Shown here piece after piece: positions 62,641 through 64,000 of a stretch of DNA of 64,000 nt. Origin of the DNA: Bufo bufo (lineage: Eukaryota > Chordata > Amphibia > Anura > Bufonidae); the NCBI RefSeq assembly GCF_905171765.1, contig NC_053390.1:504962301-505026300 (forward strand), written 5' to 3'. Positions within the stretch are counted from its first letter, which is position 1. Every line of letters starts with the position of its first letter. The notes below the pieces were generated by a model, which was given only the letters and a program-made list of their open reading frames with translations, was not told the DNA's origin and did not search any database. Made by a program: the position numbers and the translations under genes.

Positions 62641-63230
62641 CTGCTGATCTGATCATCTAAAACATTATGGGTGAGGGCCTGCTGCCACTTTGGTGACTCT
62701 AGATAATCTGGGGCTGACCGCATGTCCCCGTGACAGCGACGATCCATTCGGATGTCTGGCCTATCAACTTTCGATGTTATTGTCAGCGCAAACCATGGTG
62801 ACTACGGGGAACGGGGAAATCAGAGTTCGATTCCGGAGAGGGAGTCTGAGAAACAGCTAGGGCTACCACATCCAAGCAAGGCAGCATGCGTGCAAATTAC
62901 CTATTAGGTATAATTAGGTGAGGGCCTGCAGGTGATCTGACCCTGTCAAAGATTTTAGGTGCGGGCCTGCTGGTGAGCTGACCCTGTAAAGCATTATATG
63001 CAAGGGCCTGCTAGTGAGCTGACCCTGTAAAACATTATATGCGAGGGCCTTCAGGTGAGCTGACCCTGTAAAAGATTGTAAGTGAAGGCCTGCTGGTGAG
63101 CTGACCCTGTAAAACATTATAAGCGAGGGCCTGCTGGTGAGCTGACCCTTTAAAAAATTATATGTGAGGGCCTACAGCTGAGCTGACCCTGTAAAACATT
63201 ATATGCGAAGGGAATATATGTGAGGGCATT
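62575..63230 (+). repeat. 41-42-bp minisatellite around the 18S fragment
   Basis: Units of the form GGGCCTGCTGGTGAGCTGACC + CTGTAAAACATTATATGCGA start at about 62923, 62963, 63004, 63045, 63087, 63128 and 63169, and degenerate ones occur before the 18S piece (about 62600, 62650, 62675). Confidence 0.85.
62714..62904 (+). pseudogene. 18S rRNA-derived fragment
   Basis: About 170-190 nt follow the sense strand of eukaryotic 18S rRNA in its 5' domain. They include 'cctatcaactttcgatg', 'accatggtgac', 'ggttcgattccggagaggga' (here AG for GG at the start), 'gagaaac.gct', 'ctaccacatccaag' and 'gcgtgcaaattac'. Scattered substitutions and a 4-base insertion (gctaGGGCtaccac) show it is not a working gene. 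It ends within a base or two of CAAATTACC and is followed directly by the minisatellite. Confidence 0.9.
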
Positions 63231-63359
63231 ATATGCAACGAATAAGCATGTGTTGATATGATGGAAGAGGAGAAGGAGGATGAGAAAAGGAAGATTCAAC
63301 CATATACCCTTGTTTGTGGTGGAAGGGGTGCATGGGAATACAGTGTATTCAGTACATTA

Positions 63360-63535
63360 TAAAACCATATTACTTACCGGTAATTTCCTTTTCATGAATC
63401 CTCCATGACGGCATACCATGAGAGATGACCCGCCTCCAACCAGGTAGGGACAGGAAGTATAAAATAGACCCTCCTCCAGCATCTCCTCAGTGTCTTCTGG
63501 ACTGACAGCCTAGAGAATCTATTCTTCCAATATAA
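63360..63535. repeat. Possible repeat end with TTACCGGTAA palindrome
   Basis: TTACTTACCGGTAATTTCC followed by 'tcatgaatcctccatgacgg' looks like one end of a repeat; no partner end in the window. Confidence 0.3.
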
Positions 63536-63550
63536 CGTATATATACAGTA

Positions 63551-64000
63551 CAGACCAAAAGTTTGGACACACCTTCTCATTCAATGAGTTTTCTTTATTT
63601 TCATGACTATGAAGGCATCAAAACTATCAATTAACACATGTGGAATTATATACATAACAAACAAGTGTGAAACAACTGAAAATATGTCATATTCTAGGTT
63701 CTTCAAAGTAGCCACCTTTTCCTTTGATTACTGCTTTGCACACTCTTGGCATTCTCTTGATGAGCTTCAAGAGGTAGTCCCCTGAAATGGTCTTCCAACA
63801 GTCTTGAAGGAGTTCCCAGAGATGCTTAGCACTTGTTGGCCCTTTTGCCTTCACTCTGCGGTCCAGCTCACCCCAAACCATCTCGATTGGGTTCAGGTCC
63901 GGTGACTGTGGAGGCCAGATCGTCTGGCGCAGTACCCCATCACTCTCCTTCACGGTCAAATAGCCCTTACTTTCAAAGTTTTCCCAATTTTTCGGCTGAC
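63551..64000 (-). mobile_element. Tc1-like transposon C, cut by the window end
   Basis: After TA (63549-63550) the end CAGACCAAAAGTTTGGACAC begins an element that continues past 64000. It carries the C-terminal transposase on the minus strand. A third family, distinct from A and B. Confidence 0.85.
63687..63959 (-). CDS. Tc1-like transposase C, C-terminal part
   Basis: About 90 codons open to its stop at 63687. It has [20 protein letters not shown], the region of the third catalytic acidic residue (Glu in NPIE), then LLQDCWKTI and a C-terminus VIKGKGGYFEEPRI. The rest of the gene lies beyond 64000 or upstream of 63959 in a shifted frame, so whether it is intact cannot be judged. Confidence 0.8.
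   Translation of the reverse strand: MTVKESDGVLRQTIWPPQSPDLNPIEMVWGELDRRVKAKGPTSAKHLWELLQDCWKTISGDYLLKLIKRMPRVCKAVIKGKGGYFEEPRI

Noticed and set aside
62714..62904. Functional rRNA gene
   Set aside because: Only a short part of 18S is present, with substitutions and an insertion.
48588..64000. Membrane-segment exon of tmprss9
   Set aside because: Looked for a hydrophobic stretch with splice sites on the minus strand between repeats; none convincing, so assumed to lie beyond the window.

Overview
This is eukaryotic, vertebrate nuclear DNA, most likely from a frog or toad with a large repeat-rich genome. The host-level evidence is one split gene on the minus strand. The abundant Tc1-like, piggyBac-like, L1-like and foldback MITE families are of the kind familiar from anuran genomes; the anuran assignment is an inference, not a database result.

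Host gene. Eight exons of a transmembrane serine protease 9 (polyserase-1, tmprss9) ortholog run right to left from 48587 to 3693. They encode a SEA domain (three exons), a 13-residue linker microexon, an LDL-receptor class A domain, and the first trypsin-like domain up to the codon before the catalytic-serine exon. All have GT/AG boundaries and their phases join without a break. The cytoplasmic/membrane exon (expected beyond 64000) and the catalytic-serine exon (expected before 1) were not found. Everything else lies in introns of this gene.

Mobile DNA. Two TTAA-flanked piggyBac-type elements share ends: element 1 (9888-15834) with a broken transposase, and element 2 (52367-60599) without one. 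Element 2 carries expanded palindromic higher-order repeats and a 173/191-bp tandem array instead. Their right ends are chains of hairpins whose stems differ in sequence yet stay paired; a third chain opens the window (1-656). One L1 on the plus strand (about 4504-17365) is broken up by other insertions, including element 1. A second L1 (30582-35610, minus) is full length, has a 17-bp target duplication and sits inside a MITE, which itself sits beside tRNA-like sequence. Two complete Tc1 elements (27923-29479, 48935-50481), a third cut by the window end, and two decayed ones are present. A solo LTR (40975-41508) has a CCCCA duplication. More than twenty MITEs and foldbacks are listed.

Right edge. 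A 41-42-bp minisatellite (about 62920-63216) is preceded by about 170-190 bp derived from 18S rRNA (62714-62904), followed by a Tc1 end.

Most small open frames here lie in repeats and are not genes.
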